A DNA stretch of 52,623 nt from assembly GCA_045628865.1 (NCBI GenBank), contig JAZQQB010000004.1, positions 1-52,623 of the forward strand, given 5' to 3'. Of the stretch, positions 17,788 to 27,675 are shown piece by piece (within the stretch, counting starts at the first letter, position 1; each line of letters begins with the position of its first letter). A program made the position numbers and the translations under genes. The DNA comes from JAZQQB01 sp045628865 (GTDB lineage: Bacteria > Bacillota > Clostridia > Lachnospirales > Lachnospiraceae). The notes beneath the pieces are model-generated. The model saw only the letters and a list, made by a program, of their open reading frames with translations, had not been told where the DNA came from and searched no databases.

Positions 17788-18735
17788 ATGAAGGATTGCA
17801 AGATTTCAGTAATTGTACCGGTTTACAAAGTAGAAAAATATTTAAAAAGATGTGTAGACTCAATTATAAATCAGACATATCAGAATCTGGAAGTGATTTT
17901 GGTAGACGATGGATCACCGGATGGGTGTGGGGCTATTTGTGATGAGTATGCAGCAAGAGATAGCAGAGTGATTGTCATTCATCAAGAAAATGGCGGTCAG
18001 TCTAAAGCTAGAAATGAAGCGATGAAAATCGCAACAGGTGAATATTATTGCTTTGTTGATTCAGATGACTATATGAGTGAAGACTTAATCAATGTTTTAT
18101 ATCAGATGATTATTGATTATGATGCACAAGTATCTATGAGTGGTTTTTGTAATTTTAAAAATGATTATGTGACAGATCAGGATATTGTAAATAGTCAGAG
18201 TGAAATTTTTGAGCTCACAGGTTATGAGTGTATACAGAATATGCACATGGTACATGATGAGCTATATGTAGTTATGTGGGGAAAACTTTTTCATAGAAGC
18301 CTCTTTGAAAATGTCCCATTTCCAGAAGGTAGAATATGTGAAGATTTAGCAGTTTTATTTAAAATATTTGATAAATGTAAGAAAGTGGTATATACAAAGG
18401 AAACACTTTATTATTATTTTAGGGGAAATGAAAGTAGTTCTACTTTTAGTATCAAAGACAAGTTTTATCAAGATGTTTTTTTAGCGTTGGAAGAAGAAAT
18501 TCAATATTTACATATACATCATAATGAGTTAGTGGATTATCCAACGAAGACATATATGTATTGGACGTTTGATTATTACTACAAGCTAAAGAAGAAAAAA
18601 TGTGAAGATAAGGAAAAACTGAGAGGCCTTCATAAATTATTTCAGAAGCTATATAGAGAATGTAAAGGTTTGCCAAAAGAAAAGTTTTATGTTTTCTTTT
18701 ACTATATGCCAGATTTGTATTGTTTGATCAAGTAA
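17788..18735 (+). CDS. Family 2 glycosyltransferase
   Basis: A 315-residue GT2 enzyme with ISVIVPVYKVEKYL, LVDDGSPDG, NGGQSKARN and DSDDYMSE. MWGKLFHRS and ICEDLAVLFK are the C-terminal family motifs. It lies 15 bp after the previous glycosyltransferase, to which it is closely similar, so a local duplication is likely. Confidence 0.87.
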   Translation: MKDCKISVIVPVYKVEKYLKRCVDSIINQTYQNLEVILVDDGSPDGCGAICDEYAARDSRVIVIHQENGGQSKARNEAMKIATGEYYCFVDSDDYMSEDLINVLYQMIIDYDAQVSMSGFCNFKNDYVTDQDIVNSQSEIFELTGYECIQNMHMVHDELYVVMWGKLFHRSLFENVPFPEGRICEDLAVLFKIFDKCKKVVYTKETLYYYFRGNESSSTFSIKDKFYQDVFLALEEEIQYLHIHHNELVDYPTKTYMYWTFDYYYKLKKKKCEDKEKLRGLHKLFQKLYRECKGLPKEKFYVFFYYMPDLYCLIK

Positions 18736-18761
18736 CAGTGCCATAAAATGCAGGAGATAAG

Positions 18762-20060
18762 ATGATGAAAAAAATACTGTTTTATAGAAATATTGAAGAA
18801 ATTGAATATGGTATTTACCAGACAATAGATTATCATACGATTGATGAAACGATTCAGAGTGAAAGAAAAGGAAATTGCCCTAATTTTGGAAATAAAGTCT
18901 GGTTACAGGGATTAATTTCTGAATTAACAGCCGATGGAGTTTCTTATGAATTTTGGAATCCAGAAATGCTATATGAAGAGATAAATGAAAGATTTGATTG
19001 TATGATCAAACCTTGTGCTAATATTTTTTCAATTGACTATGCGTATAGATTGGAAGAATTGGCGGAAATTTTTTCGCATATTCATATTCCGATTTTTATT
19101 ATTTCCTGTGGTATTCAGATTAATGAATACAAAGACATGGATCGAGTGATTAGTGTCATAAAAGAGCCTGCAACAAAGTTTATCAAGTCAGTGTATAATA
19201 AGGGCGGTGAATTTGCTCTTCGTGGACATATTACAAAAGAATTTTTTGATAGGTTAGGTTTTTCTTCAGCAGAGGTTACAGGTTGTCCTTCTTTATATCA
19301 GAATGGTAGAAATCTATCTATCACTAAGAGAGAGGTTTCTTTTGAACAGTTTAAGGCAGTTGTAAATGGTCAAAATTATCACATGTCTACACCATTTTAT
19401 ATGAACATTTTCAAAAAACATCCAAATAGTATTTTTATGGATCAGGATCATTATTATAATTACATGTATAATCCTGAGTTTCTTCCAGCTGAGTTTACAA
19501 TGAAACAGATGCTAAAATATGTTAAGGATGAGGGAGTTCTTGGCTTGGATCTTGTATCATCTAATAGATTGCATTTGTTTGCAGATATTCCAAATTGGAT
19601 GATGTATTTAATGAAAGATTCATTTGCTTTATCTTTTGGTGCCAGAATTCATGGAAATATTATGTCATTATTAAGTGGCGTGCCAGCATTATTGCATCCA
19701 TGTGACTGCAGAACTGAGGAAATGGCTGATTTCTATGAAATTCCAACTATTTCCGATGCAGAATTAAAGAATACAAAAGATGTTTACGAGTTATATGAAA
19801 AACTGGATTATTCTACATTTAATAAGAATTTTGGTAGTAAGTATGATTTCTATAATAATTTCTTTGTAAAACATGGAATTATAGATACTCATTTAAATGA
19901 GAAAAATACATTTTTAGATTTACCAAGTAATCACAATGGTGAGATACCATATAAGGTGAATGAGTCAAAACTAGAGATGTTACAGAAAGCTTTGAAAAAG
20001 AATAGAAATTTGTATGAGCTGGAAAACAAGTTGTTTAGGATCTACCGAGGCATCAAATAG
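18762..20060 (+). CDS. Polysaccharide pyruvyl transferase family protein
   Basis: 432 residues. FALRGHITKEFFDRLG, VTGCPSLY and the C-terminal FGARIHGNIMSLLSGVPALL are PF04230 hallmarks. The N-terminal region (GNCPNFGNKVWLQGLISEL) differs from the two upstream members. The tandem ATGATG start follows AGGAGA; either Met could be used. It is the third member of the family in this locus. Confidence 0.8.
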   Translation: MMKKILFYRNIEEIEYGIYQTIDYHTIDETIQSERKGNCPNFGNKVWLQGLISELTADGVSYEFWNPEMLYEEINERFDCMIKPCANIFSIDYAYRLEELAEIFSHIHIPIFIISCGIQINEYKDMDRVISVIKEPATKFIKSVYNKGGEFALRGHITKEFFDRLGFSSAEVTGCPSLYQNGRNLSITKREVSFEQFKAVVNGQNYHMSTPFYMNIFKKHPNSIFMDQDHYYNYMYNPEFLPAEFTMKQMLKYVKDEGVLGLDLVSSNRLHLFADIPNWMMYLMKDSFALSFGARIHGNIMSLLSGVPALLHPCDCRTEEMADFYEIPTISDAELKNTKDVYELYEKLDYSTFNKNFGSKYDFYNNFFVKHGIIDTHLNEKNTFLDLPSNHNGEIPYKVNESKLEMLQKALKKNRNLYELENKLFRIYRGIK

Positions 20061-20081
20061 TAGTTCGGAGGAGATGAGACA

Positions 20082-20777
20082 ATGAAATTAAAAGACCGTA
20101 TACTCAACAAATGTAAATCGTTGTATGTAAATTATAAAGTATTTCCAAAAGAACTAGCTAAGAAACAGCCACTGTATGTTTCTTATCAGACAAAGTGTTT
20201 GGGATTGAGAAAAGGATGTATTGAACTTAGAAGTGATAATATATACCCAGGTATGATTCAGTTTGGAATTAAAGCAAGTGTAGGTTTACATGGCTCAGAA
20301 CAGTCATATTTAACATTCTCACCAAAAGCAAAGTTGATCTTTCATGGAAAAGCAGATTTATCAAAGGGAATGTCATTGAATGTTTATGAAAGTGGACTGC
20401 TGGAAATTGGAGATAACTTATTCGCCAACGGTGTTTGCATGATACGCTGTAGACATCATGTTACTGTTGGAGATAATAATATGTGGGGCTGGAATGTTGT
20501 GATCATGGATGGAGATGGACATCCAATTAGAAATGAAGAGAAAAAGATTATTAATTATGACAGACCTATTTGTATTGGTAATAATGTATGGCTTGGTGCA
20601 TATTCAAAAATTTTAAAAGGTGCGGATATCAAGGATGGATGTATTGTGGGTTTAGGAAGTACTGTTACAGGACGAAATGAACATGAAAACTCTGTTCTTG
20701 TTGGAACACCAACAAGAGAATGTAAAAATAATGTTTCGTGGGATCGTGGAGAATTCCCAAAAGAGGATGAGGCGTAA
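20082..20777 (+). CDS. Hexapeptide-repeat acyltransferase (left-handed beta helix)
   Basis: 231 residues. The C-terminal two thirds carry hexapeptide-type repeats (ICIGNNVWLGAYSKILKGADIKDGCIVGLGSTVTG) and a HHVTVGDNNMWGWNVVIMDGDGHPI segment, as in Maa/WbbJ-type sugar O-acetyltransferases. It probably acetylates a sugar of the surface glycan from acetyl-CoA. The next gene starts 2 bp after its stop, so translation is probably coupled. Confidence 0.83.
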   Translation: MKLKDRILNKCKSLYVNYKVFPKELAKKQPLYVSYQTKCLGLRKGCIELRSDNIYPGMIQFGIKASVGLHGSEQSYLTFSPKAKLIFHGKADLSKGMSLNVYESGLLEIGDNLFANGVCMIRCRHHVTVGDNNMWGWNVVIMDGDGHPIRNEEKKIINYDRPICIGNNVWLGAYSKILKGADIKDGCIVGLGSTVTGRNEHENSVLVGTPTRECKNNVSWDRGEFPKEDEA

Positions 20778-20778
20778 T

Positions 20779-21756
20779 ATGAGTGAATTAGTATCGATTA
20801 TGATTCCTGCATACAATGCAGAAAAATATATTGGGAGATGTTTACAGTCTTTGATTGAACAAACATATCAAGATATTGAAATTGTTGTAGTAAATGATGG
20901 ATCCAAGGATTCTACAAAGCAAATATGCGAAGAGTATGCTGCAAAAGATGCAAGAGTACGTTTGATTACACAGGAAAACGGTGGAGAAGGAGCAGCAAGA
21001 AATACTGGATTAAAAGAATCTAGAGGTAAGTATTTATGCTTTGTTGATGCAGATGATTATGTGAAACCAGAATTTGTTGAAAATATGATCAATATGCAGA
21101 AAGATAATGATGCTGGAATGGTGATTTGTGGATTTACAGAACTGAAAGGTGAGGCTGTATTAAATGAAACATCAGGTCCTGTAAAGCATATGAATCAGGA
21201 ACAGGCTATGGAGCAGTTGCTTCGTGAGGACTCCTTTAAGGGCTATGTATGGAATAAGATGTTTGATCTTGATATTATTAGGAATTATCAGCTCTCATTT
21301 GATACATCACTGGCTGTTTGGACAGATGTACTATTTGTTTTTCAGTATATGCTACATATTCAGAAAGTGGTATTTGACCCAACACCAATGTATTATTATA
21401 TTTATGTGGAGTCATCTGCTTCTCATGCAGCTAATCATTTATTAGGAGTAGAAAAATCGTATTGTGCAATTCGAGCAAAGGAACAGATGATTAAAGATAT
21501 TCCAGCTAATTATCAATTGGTAAAGAAACAAATCGCTGTTAGATTTGTACAGAGTTCACTTGCGACTATTCGAAACATTGGTTATTGGGGGAAAGATAAT
21601 TCTAATGAAGAATATTATCAGAAATGTAAAAAATATATCAAAGATAATAAGAAGCTTGCAAAAGATAGATTATCAACAAAAGAGCGTATATTAGCATTTT
21701 TATCATGTAATATGCCGAGCTTACTTTTTAAATTGTATAAGAAGAAGGCTTCATAA
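20779..21756 (+). CDS. Family 2 glycosyltransferase
   Basis: A 325-residue GT2 enzyme with VSIMIPAYNAEKYI, VVNDGSKDST, NGGEGAARN and the metal motif DADD (VDADDYVK). I use the ATG at 20779; the same frame runs further upstream into the acyltransferase gene but lacks a ribosome site there, while GAGGATGAGG lies just before 20779. YVWNKMFDLD and WTDVLFVFQ stand in for the C-terminal motifs of the paralogues. It is the last glycosyltransferase of the locus. Confidence 0.86.
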   Translation: MSELVSIMIPAYNAEKYIGRCLQSLIEQTYQDIEIVVVNDGSKDSTKQICEEYAAKDARVRLITQENGGEGAARNTGLKESRGKYLCFVDADDYVKPEFVENMINMQKDNDAGMVICGFTELKGEAVLNETSGPVKHMNQEQAMEQLLREDSFKGYVWNKMFDLDIIRNYQLSFDTSLAVWTDVLFVFQYMLHIQKVVFDPTPMYYYIYVESSASHAANHLLGVEKSYCAIRAKEQMIKDIPANYQLVKKQIAVRFVQSSLATIRNIGYWGKDNSNEEYYQKCKKYIKDNKKLAKDRLSTKERILAFLSCNMPSLLFKLYKKKAS

Positions 21757-21794
21757 AATAATAGATTAAATGTTTATTGACTGATAGGGGGAAA

Positions 21795-22856
21795 ATGTAC
21801 CAGTTAACATCCAACATGCCATTTGTTGTTTTGGCTTATCCTTTATTTCTTTTAATGATTTTGTTAGGAATTAAGAAAGTTCATTTAAGGGGAATCAAGG
21901 AAGAAAAATTGATTTTTTGCATAGATGATACAAACTATTTACGTGGGATAGCTGCACTTATGGTGTTGTTTACGCATTTAGCTCAAAAACTAATATCACC
22001 AGGATTGATGTTTTGGTATTGGTTTTTTGGGTTCCTTTCAGTAGGATTTTTTATGTTTGCATCAGGATATGCGTCTTATGTGCAATTTCAAAAAAAGGGA
22101 AGGGAAGTTTTTAAAGGGTATGTTCGCAAAAGATTGGTTAGACTATATGTTCCATTTTTAGTTGTAACAAGTATTTTTGTAATATGTTATAGGGTCTCTT
22201 TTAGAAACTATTTGACTAGCTTATATACTATTCAGTTGGCAATTTCAGATAATCCATCCGAATGGACACCAGTGTGGTTTATTATAACCGTTTTTATTTT
22301 ATGAATTTGCTTTCTAATATCTTTTCGCTTTTTTAGAGAAAAAAATGCAATGATAGTGGATTTAATATTGACCATTATTTATATTGTTGTTATGTGGAAA
22401 CTAGGATTTGGATTCTGGTGGTATAATACTGCTTTGGCATATTATTACGGTATTTTATTTGCAAAATATAAAGGAAAAGTAATTCAAATCATATCAAAGA
22501 AATTCTTTATTGTACCGGTAGCAGTATGTATGGTATTATTGTTAGGTGATGTTTATTTTATGTCGACTGGACACTACACATTTTTTCCACAGTCTATTGC
22601 AGTGATTTTGTCATTGATATGTGTAGTATACTATTTTGGTAAAGTGGAAATTAAGAAATGTTTATTGAGTTATATAGGTGAGGCTTCATTAGAATTGTTT
22701 TTGGTACAGGGACTTAGAGGTCTTTATTTTAACAATGATTTAGTGAGACCAGGTATTTATATGGCGGTGTGGATTATACTGATTGTATGGATTTCATATG
22801 GAGTCTTTAAATTTGATCAGTATTTATTAAAAAATAAAGGGATAATTGGGAAATAA
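21795..22856 (+). pseudogene. Membrane acyltransferase (acyltransferase 3 family) interrupted by in-frame TGA
   Basis: Two halves in the same frame are separated only by a TGA at 22302-22304. Before it: TNYLRGIAALMVLFTHLAQK, a FASGYA segment and RLVRLYVPFL, the conserved start of PF01757 acyltransferases. After it: several further membrane helices to the natural stop at 22854-22856. Reading through gives VFIL-stop-ICFLIS inside a helix, where Trp (TGG) would fit. A single substitution explains the break, and no frameshift is needed. The downstream part has no convincing start of its own. It may be a recent inactivation, a sequencing error or, less likely, readthrough. The intact homologue at 26611 may cover the function. 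Confidence 0.75.
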
Positions 22857-22878
22857 ATTGTAAGGAAAAGGGTTTTAA

Positions 22879-24480
22879 GTGAAGAAGTTTTTGGTAGTAT
22901 TGTTGGGAGTGTGTATTGTTTTTGAAGGGTGTCAAAAAAATACCACTTCAGTATCGTCGGAACCTGAAACTAGTGTAGCAGATTTCGCAAAGGAAACGGA
23001 AAGTTTTGCTGAAAACGATGAGTCAATCGAAACAGAAGAGAGTACGGATGATGGTAGAGAATTCAATCAGAATCTCTGTGAATACAGTTTTGATGAAGAA
23101 AAAAACAGGTATTTAATTTGGAGTGATGAGTTTGAAGCGGATAGCTTGAATCTTGATGTGTGGTCGACACCTACTGGATATCTAAGAAATAGGGAATTGC
23201 AATATTATACCAAGGAAGCTATTTCGGTTCACGATGGAATTGCTACGATTCAAGCAACTAGAGATGATTCATACGAGGGATACTCTTGGATAAGTGGCGA
23301 AATGGAATTATTGGGTAAAAAAGCATTTCAAAACTGTTATATGGAAGCAAAAATCAGGATGAGTACGGCGAAGGGCTTTTGCCCAGCATTTTGGACCATG
23401 GGAGATACGATTCAAGGTTGGAATTGGCCAAAGTGTGGAGAAATAGATATTTTTGAAGTTCCAGGATCAACAATTAATACAAATTTTCATGCCGCTTCAT
23501 TGGATGATACGCATAAAGCGTTTGGAGGAAATCAATTTTCAAACATCGATTATGAAAATTGGCATGTTTATGGAATGGAAATGAAGGATGGTATCGTTAG
23601 ATTATTTCTTGATGGTGAAGAAATAAGCGTTGTTGATTCTTCTAATTATGAATTCTATGAGGATGTGAATCCTTTTCAATTGTGTCAATATCCGATTTTG
23701 AATATTGCAGTTGGTGGCATGGCTAGTAATGGAGAACCTGATCCAGACGTAAATGAAACAAGCATGGATATTGATTACGTACGAGTTTATTCTTTAGAAA
23801 ATGCAGATTTATCAGAAATCATCCCAACTAATTTTCAAATGGAATATTTAGGTAACGGAAATCGTTTTTCAAATTTTCAAGTTGTAGTAGGTGATACAGT
23901 TCAATTGTTTCCTGTATATGAACCAGCTACATGCGTTGGGGGTGCGATTATTTCCAGTGTTGTTGATAATGAGGAAGTTTGTACCTGCGAGTGTGGATAT
24001 ATTAAGGCGCTAGCACCAGGAGAAACAAAGATTTCATTTGTTGACAGCAATGGAATTAAGAATGAAATACATGTGATAGTGGTTGAAACAAAAGCAACCT
24101 CTTCCATAGATGATTGCTGGATCAATGAGGTTACATTAAATCAACAAGAAATCTGGGAAAGTGGCTTTTATGGAAATGACGGTGTGTTTCAAAATGATCC
24201 AAGTCGCGTATATACAGTTGGCTATGCCAAAATCTTACCAAATACTTGTTATCAGAAGATTTCGGATGGGGCACCATCTATTCTAGTGACTGTGTTTGAT
24301 GAAGGGAAAAAGTTTATAAAAACATATGATTCGACGATTCAAGAATTTACAACACCAGAGAATGCGGCATATTGTATTGTTAGTATTAAGTTTGTGGAGG
24401 GATCGTTGAAAGCTGATAATTATTCAAGAATAATGGAACTGATATCTAAGTACGATTTTAGTATACGAAAAAAAGGATAG
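22879..24480 (+). CDS. Secreted GH16-type glycanase lipoprotein
   Basis: 533 residues from a GTG start with AAGGAAAAGGG upstream. The N-terminal hydrophobic stretch ends in FEGC, an imperfect lipobox, then an acidic Ser/Glu linker. The GH16 domain (about 70-310) has the active-site signature GEIDIFE with Glu188, Asp190 and Glu193, plus WSDEFE and FWTMGDTI. A bacterial Ig-like domain follows (about 325-405, ALAPGETKISF), then a C-terminal module of about 120 residues like those in the GH5 proteins nearby. GH16 enzymes cut beta-1,3/1,4 glucans or galactans. Within a polysaccharide locus it may trim or release the glycan made here. The substrate is not evident. Confidence 0.85.
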   Translation: MKKFLVVLLGVCIVFEGCQKNTTSVSSEPETSVADFAKETESFAENDESIETEESTDDGREFNQNLCEYSFDEEKNRYLIWSDEFEADSLNLDVWSTPTGYLRNRELQYYTKEAISVHDGIATIQATRDDSYEGYSWISGEMELLGKKAFQNCYMEAKIRMSTAKGFCPAFWTMGDTIQGWNWPKCGEIDIFEVPGSTINTNFHAASLDDTHKAFGGNQFSNIDYENWHVYGMEMKDGIVRLFLDGEEISVVDSSNYEFYEDVNPFQLCQYPILNIAVGGMASNGEPDPDVNETSMDIDYVRVYSLENADLSEIIPTNFQMEYLGNGNRFSNFQVVVGDTVQLFPVYEPATCVGGAIISSVVDNEEVCTCECGYIKALAPGETKISFVDSNGIKNEIHVIVVETKATSSIDDCWINEVTLNQQEIWESGFYGNDGVFQNDPSRVYTVGYAKILPNTCYQKISDGAPSILVTVFDEGKKFIKTYDSTIQEFTTPENAAYCIVSIKFVEGSLKADNYSRIMELISKYDFSIRKKG

Positions 24481-24612
24481 AAACATTCGAGAAAACACAT
24501 AATTGTCAGAAAATAGTATGTAATATTATTTAAAAGAAGAAAAAAAGTATGAGATAATATAGGTGTGGGTATATTTAAGTCTGTATTAATCAAGAGTGGA
24601 GGAAAAGAAGTT

Positions 24613-26595
24613 ATGAAGCGAAAAGTGTTTATTTCACTAGTATTGTTATTTATCCTTTGTGGATGTATTTGGGTTGGAATGAATGCCCAAGCAACAGATG
24701 AAAGCTTTTATAATACTTGGAGAGTAGGTAATTACACAATCAGTAATGGCAAATATGAAGAAAGCTCTAATAGAATTAGTTATTATGATTACGTATATGT
24801 GAATGGATTAGATACCTTGTCGGTTAATATTTCTGATTCTAATTATCATGTTTTATTAAGAGAATTAGATGAAAATCAGAAGTTTGTAAAGTCTTCCGAA
24901 TTACAATCGAGTACAGAATATATTGTACAACAGAATACTAGATTTGTAGGTGTAACAGTATATAGTCCATTGAATTGGAATATGAATTATGAAGAGTATC
25001 ATAATGCGTTTTCAAATGGTTTGAATATCAGCGTTTCTAAAATGGAAGGACAAGAGGAAAATGTAGAACAGCCTGAGGAAATAATTGTTCAAGATACTTT
25101 TTACGATGTTTGGCGCAATGGAAATTATAGTGGAAATGATGGGGCATATGAACCTACTTACAATAGAATTTCCTACATGGATTATTTGGCAGTAACACCT
25201 GGCGCAAATGTTACTGTTGAGATTTCAAACCCAATTTATCATGTGTTAATTAGAGAATTGAATGAAAGCAATAAAGTGATTAGATCATATGATTTAAAAG
25301 ATAGCACTAATTTGACCATGAATGAATCTACTTTCAAGGTTGCAGTGACAGTTTATTGTCCATCAAACTGGAATATCACCTATGAGGATTATCACAATGC
25401 ATTTTTAAAGGGGCTTATCATCAATGTTACAGCTAATAATGGAATAAAAGACGATGTGGAAGAGATAGTGCAACCTCCAGTAGCAGAGAATCCTGTTGAG
25501 GAAGAGATTGAACCTTCTGATGATGAAAATATGAACGATGTTGTAGTAGATACATCGATAGATCAAGCAGTAAGTGATTCATTATTACCTTCTGGCAATG
25601 CAATGGACTTTGCAAACAAAATGGGCGCAGGATGGAATTTAGGAAATGCATTGTTATGTTGCAATGGAAATGTATATAGTCCATCAACAGCAGGTACATA
25701 TACACCAAGATATTATGAAACACTTTGGGGTAATCTTTATACGACGCAGTCAATGATCACAGCTGTTAAGAATGCAGGATTTAATACAGTTAGAATTCCA
25801 GTTACCTATAGAAATCATATTGATGGAAATTATCAGATTGATCCAGTATGGTTAGCTAGAGTGAAAGAAGTAGTAGATTACGTTGTTAGTCAGAATATGT
25901 ATTGTATCATTGATTTACATCATGAAAATTGGTTGGTCGCAGATACTTCTTGCCAAGATGCAGCTAGCAGAGAATTGGCGGCATTATGGACCCAGATTGC
26001 AACATACTTTGCAGCTTATGATGAACATTTAATTTTTGAAGGATTTAATGAGGTAATCAATTCTAAGGGACAGTGGGATAGTGCTGATACAGCCTCATAT
26101 CAGGCAGTGAATTTGTATAATCAGACATTTGTCAATGCAGTTAGAGCGACCGGTGGAAATAATGCAAATAGATATTTATTAGTTAATACTTATGCAGCTA
26201 AGGCAACACAGCCTGTTGTTTCAGGATTTGTTCTTCCAACAGATACAGTTATGAATCATTTATTGGTAGGAGTTCATGTATATGATGGTATTGGAAATAT
26301 TCCTTCTATCATGAGTAGATTAAATAGTGAGTTTGTTTCAAAAGGTGTCCCAGTTGTTATTGGTGAATGGGGACTTGTAAACAACAGTAGTAATACAACC
26401 TCTGTACGTGTAAATTATGTAAAACAGTATTTAACAGAAGCTAAGAAGTATGGCATTGTATGTGTATGGTGGGATGATGGATGTGGTGGAAACACTAGTG
26501 CATCCAGTGTATCCAATTATTCCTTATTATGTAGAAAAAATGCAACCTGGTATTTTCCTGAAATTGTAAATGCGATTACTTCGTTTTACAAGTAA
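24613..26595 (+). CDS. Secreted GH5 glycanase with two N-terminal accessory modules
   Basis: 660 residues. I use the ATG at 24613 after GTGGAGGAAAAG. A signal peptide (about 1-31, ending AQA) precedes two tandem modules of about 110 residues each (about 33-145 and 158-275) that resemble each other (both contain YHVL-RELxE and YEEYHNAF or YEDYHNAF). A short acidic linker leads to a GH5 catalytic domain (about 330-660): GWNLGNAL, IDLHHEN, acid/base Glu480 in FEGFNEV and nucleophile Glu585 in VIGEWG. It is predicted to be an endo-beta-glucanase or related beta-glycanase. It sits between GH16 and acyltransferase genes of the polysaccharide locus. Confidence 0.88.
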   Translation: MKRKVFISLVLLFILCGCIWVGMNAQATDESFYNTWRVGNYTISNGKYEESSNRISYYDYVYVNGLDTLSVNISDSNYHVLLRELDENQKFVKSSELQSSTEYIVQQNTRFVGVTVYSPLNWNMNYEEYHNAFSNGLNISVSKMEGQEENVEQPEEIIVQDTFYDVWRNGNYSGNDGAYEPTYNRISYMDYLAVTPGANVTVEISNPIYHVLIRELNESNKVIRSYDLKDSTNLTMNESTFKVAVTVYCPSNWNITYEDYHNAFLKGLIINVTANNGIKDDVEEIVQPPVAENPVEEEIEPSDDENMNDVVVDTSIDQAVSDSLLPSGNAMDFANKMGAGWNLGNALLCCNGNVYSPSTAGTYTPRYYETLWGNLYTTQSMITAVKNAGFNTVRIPVTYRNHIDGNYQIDPVWLARVKEVVDYVVSQNMYCIIDLHHENWLVADTSCQDAASRELAALWTQIATYFAAYDEHLIFEGFNEVINSKGQWDSADTASYQAVNLYNQTFVNAVRATGGNNANRYLLVNTYAAKATQPVVSGFVLPTDTVMNHLLVGVHVYDGIGNIPSIMSRLNSEFVSKGVPVVIGEWGLVNNSSNTTSVRVNYVKQYLTEAKKYGIVCVWWDDGCGGNTSASSVSNYSLLCRKNATWYFPEIVNAITSFYK

Positions 26596-26610
26596 AAAGG
26601 AGGTTAGTTT

Positions 26611-27615
26611 TTGGGCGAACAGTCAAAGAATAATGCGGGTAGAACTAATTGGATTGATACAGCTAGGGGATATGGTATTGTTTTAGTAATTATTGGACAT
26701 ATTATGAAAGAAGATACAGCATGGCAAAGTGGTACTTTAGGCTTTATCTATTCCTTTCATATGCCGTTATTCTTTATTATTTCAGGATACTTACTGAATG
26801 TCATGAAATATTCGTTCAAGGATTTTGGGAAAAAGAGAGTTAAGACATTACTATATCCATATTTTTGGTTAGGAATGCTCATTATTGCAATTAACTGGTG
26901 CTTTTTCTGTTTTGGAAGTTTTTCAGGAATGATTGATTATTTGAGACAATGGTTTATACAAATACGGTTTCATGTAATCTGGTATTTGCTTTGCTTGTTT
27001 TGGGCAGAGATTATTCTATATTTGATTGTAAGGCTTACAAAAGATAATATTTTTTTATCAGGAATGATATGTGTATTGTTTGCAATATGTGGATTGGTAT
27101 ATGATTATCTTGGCGGAACTGAATTGTTCTGGAATATAGATCTTTATCCAATTGCAACATTCTATTTGTTTGTTGGATATGTGCTAAGAAGGGTGAAGCT
27201 TCGCTGGGATTGGTATTTCTTACCAATATCCATGTCAATCAATGCGGTATGTATTTTATTAAATCAAATGATTTCAGGAGAAAATCTAGAATTATTTCGA
27301 ATGCAATATGGCTGTTTTCCAATTACGTTAATAGGAAGTATAGCAGGTGTTTATATGGTTTTCTGGATTTCTTATTGGAAACAAGTTAAATGGATTACCT
27401 ACATTGGTAAAAACTCTATGTTGTACTTTGGATTACATCAGGCTACAACGGTAGTCGGTTGTGAGATGTTATTTACAGCATTAAAGGCATATCCAGATGG
27501 TTCAAATGTATTGTATGCATTTGGATATGTAATTGCGGTGACAGCGTTTACCATTGTTGTATTTACCTTATTCCAGAAACTGATTGATAGAAAGAAAAGA
27601 GTGAAATGTATTTAA
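26611..27615 (+). CDS. Membrane acyltransferase (acyltransferase 3 family)
   Basis: 334 residues from a TTG start 7 bases after AAGGAGG. WIDTARGYGIVLVIIGHI, FSFHMPLFFIISGYL and KRVKTLLYPYFW are the conserved N-terminal block of PF01757, with the catalytic-type His in IGHI. About ten helices follow. These enzymes O-acylate exported or lipid-linked sugars. It is the last gene before the shared terminator and an intact relative of the broken copy at 21795. Confidence 0.86.
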   Translation: MGEQSKNNAGRTNWIDTARGYGIVLVIIGHIMKEDTAWQSGTLGFIYSFHMPLFFIISGYLLNVMKYSFKDFGKKRVKTLLYPYFWLGMLIIAINWCFFCFGSFSGMIDYLRQWFIQIRFHVIWYLLCLFWAEIILYLIVRLTKDNIFLSGMICVLFAICGLVYDYLGGTELFWNIDLYPIATFYLFVGYVLRRVKLRWDWYFLPISMSINAVCILLNQMISGENLELFRMQYGCFPITLIGSIAGVYMVFWISYWKQVKWITYIGKNSMLYFGLHQATTVVGCEMLFTALKAYPDGSNVLYAFGYVIAVTAFTIVVFTLFQKLIDRKKRVKCI

Positions 27616-27653
27616 AAAAAGCTGTGAGATTTGCGAATCTCACAGCTTTTTTT
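27614..27653. terminator. Bidirectional terminator between convergent operons
   Basis: A long perfect stem (AAAAAAGCTGTGAGATT with its complement) around loop TGCG, with A and T runs on the two sides, so it can stop transcription from both directions. Confidence 0.9.
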
Positions 27654-27675
27654 GGAAGCGCCTTGTGGCTAATCA

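Noticed and set aside
20677..20778. Upstream extension of the last glycosyltransferase into the acyltransferase gene
   Set aside because: It lacks a ribosome site and the GT2 domain starts at the ATG at 20779, which has GAGG-rich sequence before it.
24481..24612. Promoter before the plus-strand GH5 gene
   Set aside because: TTGTCA and several TATxxT-like boxes exist, but no pair has acceptable spacing, and readthrough from the GH16 gene is possible.
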